Assembly (NCBI GenBank): GCA_022701845.1 | Contig: JAKONS010000510.1 | Coordinates: 1 to 7,830, forward strand | DNA: 7,830 bases | DNA from: Burkholderiaceae bacterium | Lineage (GTDB): Bacteria; Pseudomonadota; Gammaproteobacteria; Burkholderiales; Burkholderiaceae | Direction: 5' to 3' | Shown: piece by piece, positions 6,563 through 7,830 of the stretch | Layout: each line of letters begins with the position of its first letter | Numbering within the stretch: position 1 is the first letter of the stretch | The notes under the pieces: generated by a model | Told to the model about the DNA's origin: nothing | Database searches by the model: none | The model's input: the letters and a program-made list of their open reading frames with translations, nothing else | Position numbers and translations under genes: made by a program

Positions 6563-7537
6563 ATGATCTCCAGCCTCAAGAAAACGGTGCGCACCGCACT
6601 CGCCACCCTGGCCTGCGTACTGGCCGCCGGCAGCGCCTTCGCCGAATACCCGGAGCGGGTGGTGACGGTGATCAACACCTGGGCGCCGGGCGGCCCGTCG
6701 GACGCGATCATCCGGCCGATCCTGGAGAAGCTCACCACCCGCTTCGGCCAGGCCTTCATCCTCGACAACAAGAGCGGCGCCAACGGCACCATCGGCTCGA
6801 TGTACGTGGCGCGCGCCCGGCCCGACGGCTACACCCTGCTGTTCGCCAACGTCGGCCCGATCGCCATCAGCCCGTCGCTGCCCGACAAGCCGCAGTACGA
6901 CAGCGTGAAGGATTTCCAGCCGATCGGCCAGATCGTCTCCGGCTCGACCGTGCTGGTGGTCGGCCCCAATTTCCCGGCCGGCTCGATGAAGGAGTTCGTC
7001 GAGTACGCCCGCAAGAACCCCGACAAGATCAGCTACGGCTCGGTCGGCGTCGGCAGCAGCACCCACATCATGGGCGCCACCCTGGCGTCGGCCACCGGCA
7101 CCAGCATGGTCCATGTGCCGTACCGCGGCTCGGCGCAGATCCAGCTCGACATCATGTCGGGCCAGATCGAGGCCGGCTTCGTGAACCTGGGCGGCGCGCT
7201 GCAGCTGATCAAGACCGGCAAGCTGAAGGCGCTGGGCGTGAGCACCCTGGCCCGCTCGGCGGTGCTGCCCGAGGTGCCGCCGGTGGCCGACACCGTGCCC
7301 GGCTTCGATTTCAACGTCTGGTACGGCCTGATGGCGCCGCCCGGCACCCCGGCCGACGTGGTGACCCGGCTCAACACCGCCCTGAACGAGGTGCTGGCCC
7401 TGCCCGACATCCGCGCCCGGATGATCGACGCCGGCCTGGACCCGGCGCCGAGCAACCCGGCCGCCTTCGCCGCCAAGGTGCGCACCGACATCGGCAACTG
7501 GCAGCGTGCGGTGGCCAACGCCAAGATCACCCCGTAA
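6563..7537 (+). CDS. TctC/Bug-family periplasmic solute-binding protein
   Basis: 324-residue extracytoplasmic receptor of the tripartite tricarboxylate transporter (TctC/Bug) family, normal length for the family. The signal peptide has a KK..R n-region, a hydrophobic core over about residues 11-23, and an Ala-Phe-Ala cleavage site giving a mature start near Glu28. Family motifs are YPERVV (29-34), PGGPSD (42-47) at the ligand site, SGANGTIGS, PDGYTLL (87-93), the VPYRG turn (185-189) and GVSTLARS. Bug proteins typically bind small carboxylates, amino acids, amides or nicotinate-like compounds. The ligand here is not predictable, but co-regulation with the divergent operon suggests that it is that pathway's substrate. 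No TctA/TctB membrane genes are visible, as is common for orphan Bug genes. An upstream in-frame ATG at 6494 lies between the -35 and -10 and would disrupt the signal peptide, so 6563 is preferred, although no strong Shine-Dalgarno precedes it. Confidence 0.93.
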   Translation: MISSLKKTVRTALATLACVLAAGSAFAEYPERVVTVINTWAPGGPSDAIIRPILEKLTTRFGQAFILDNKSGANGTIGSMYVARARPDGYTLLFANVGPIAISPSLPDKPQYDSVKDFQPIGQIVSGSTVLVVGPNFPAGSMKEFVEYARKNPDKISYGSVGVGSSTHIMGATLASATGTSMVHVPYRGSAQIQLDIMSGQIEAGFVNLGGALQLIKTGKLKALGVSTLARSAVLPEVPPVADTVPGFDFNVWYGLMAPPGTPADVVTRLNTALNEVLALPDIRARMIDAGLDPAPSNPAAFAAKVRTDIGNWQRAVANAKITP

Positions 7538-7604
7538 TCGGCGAGAAGACCCTGGACCCGATGCCGGGCGACCGCGCATCCACGACGAGAGGCGAGACAA
7601 CCAC

Positions 7605-7622
7605 ATGAGCGACATGAGCGAC
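7605..7622 (+). repeat. 9-bp tandem duplication at a start codon
   Basis: ATGAGCGAC occurs twice in direct succession (7605-7613 and 7614-7622), encoding Met-Ser-Asp twice and offering two in-frame start codons for the amidohydrolase-like gene. Confidence 0.8.
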
Positions 7623-7830
7623 AAGCACTACGACATCGGCGCGATCGACGCGGTGGTCAACATCTGGACGCCGGAGGTGCTCGACATGCGCCCCCGCCGC
7701 GAGAAGTTCTACAGCGGCAAGATGAATGTCGCCGACTACCTGATGCGCGGCCTGGACCACGAGCAGATGCTGCGCCGCATGGACGAGGCCGGCATCGAGA
7801 AATCGTTCCTCATCGCCGCCAAGGTGGGCC
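7605..7830 (+). CDS. Amidohydrolase-like (TIM-barrel metal-dependent hydrolase) protein, 5' part only
   Basis: The first 75 codons are visible and the frame stays open to the window edge. The N terminus (IGAIDAVVNIWTPEVLD, then MRRMDEAGIEKSFLIAAKVG) resembles the first strand and first helix-strand of amidohydrolase family 2 proteins: an acidic 'ID' strand end, then '..M.eaGIe.s.l.a'. Residues 17 and 19 (Val, Asn) stand where the metal-binding HxH of canonical members would be. The gene lies 67 bp downstream of the Bug gene on the same strand and is probably co-transcribed; no terminator hairpin is seen between them. A purine-rich GAGAGGCGAG (7587-7596) precedes the first ATG (7605). A second ATG at 7614 arises from a 9-bp tandem repeat and is an alternative start. 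The family call rests on a short N-terminal piece, so function (hydrolase versus decarboxylase) is open. Confidence 0.65.
   Translation, partial: MSDMSDKHYDIGAIDAVVNIWTPEVLDMRPRREKFYSGKMNVADYLMRGLDHEQMLRRMDEAGIEKSFLIAAKVG

Noticed and set aside
7538..7604. Possible terminator between the Bug and amidohydrolase genes
   Set aside because: No stable GC hairpin followed by a T-run is visible; the spacing fits co-transcription.
6344..7624. A ~426-codon minus-strand open frame through the control region and opposite the Bug gene
   Set aside because: It would erase the divergent promoters. Its translation is His/Gly/Ala/Arg-rich, and the plus strand encodes a complete signal peptide and TctC motifs.

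Overview
The window is GC-rich (high-GC third positions throughout the coding regions). It carries a TctC/Bug-type periplasmic binding protein of the kind greatly expanded in Burkholderiales (Comamonadaceae, Alcaligenaceae, Burkholderiaceae). A betaproteobacterium of that order is therefore the likeliest source. This is an inference from family distribution and composition, not from a marker gene. There are no rRNA, tRNA, CRISPR, insertion-sequence or phage features.

Layout: two divergent transcription units face away from a 228-bp control region (6335-6562). Leftward (minus strand) is a tightly packed five-gene operon. It starts with a GntR/HutC-type regulator (5552-6334). After a 14-bp gap come an aconitase-superfamily dehydratase large subunit (LeuC-like, 4245-5537) and its small subunit (LeuD-like, 3700-4248). 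A HyuB-type (3700s to 2051) and a HyuA-type (2054 to the window edge) subunit of the hydantoinase/oxoprolinase family follow. The last four genes are joined by three successive 4-bp ATGA stop/start overlaps, and each has its own Shine-Dalgarno inside the preceding gene. Rightward (plus strand) are a TctC/Bug solute-binding protein (6563-7537) and, 67 bp later, the start of an amidohydrolase-like protein that runs off the window (from 7605).

The control region is the most informative non-coding part. A 21-bp block of the form AAATGT-N3-ATTGACAGAACA occurs once on each strand (6360-6380 minus, 6471-6491 plus), 18/21 identical, with a TTGACA -35-like hexamer inside each copy. This is what a shared regulator of both divergent promoters would need, and the adjacent GntR protein is the obvious candidate.

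Taken together this looks like a self-regulated catabolic cassette. The Bug protein would capture a small (probably carboxylated) compound in the periplasm. HyuAB would carry out an ATP-dependent attack on a lactam, imide or hydantoin-like ring, or a carboxylation as in the acetone-carboxylase branch. The amidohydrolase would cleave a C-N or C-C bond, and the LeuCD pair would hydrate or dehydrate a maleate/citraconate/alkylmalate-like acid. The enzyme families are clear from sequence. The substrate and the order of steps are not determined, and I know of no characterised pathway with this exact set of genes.
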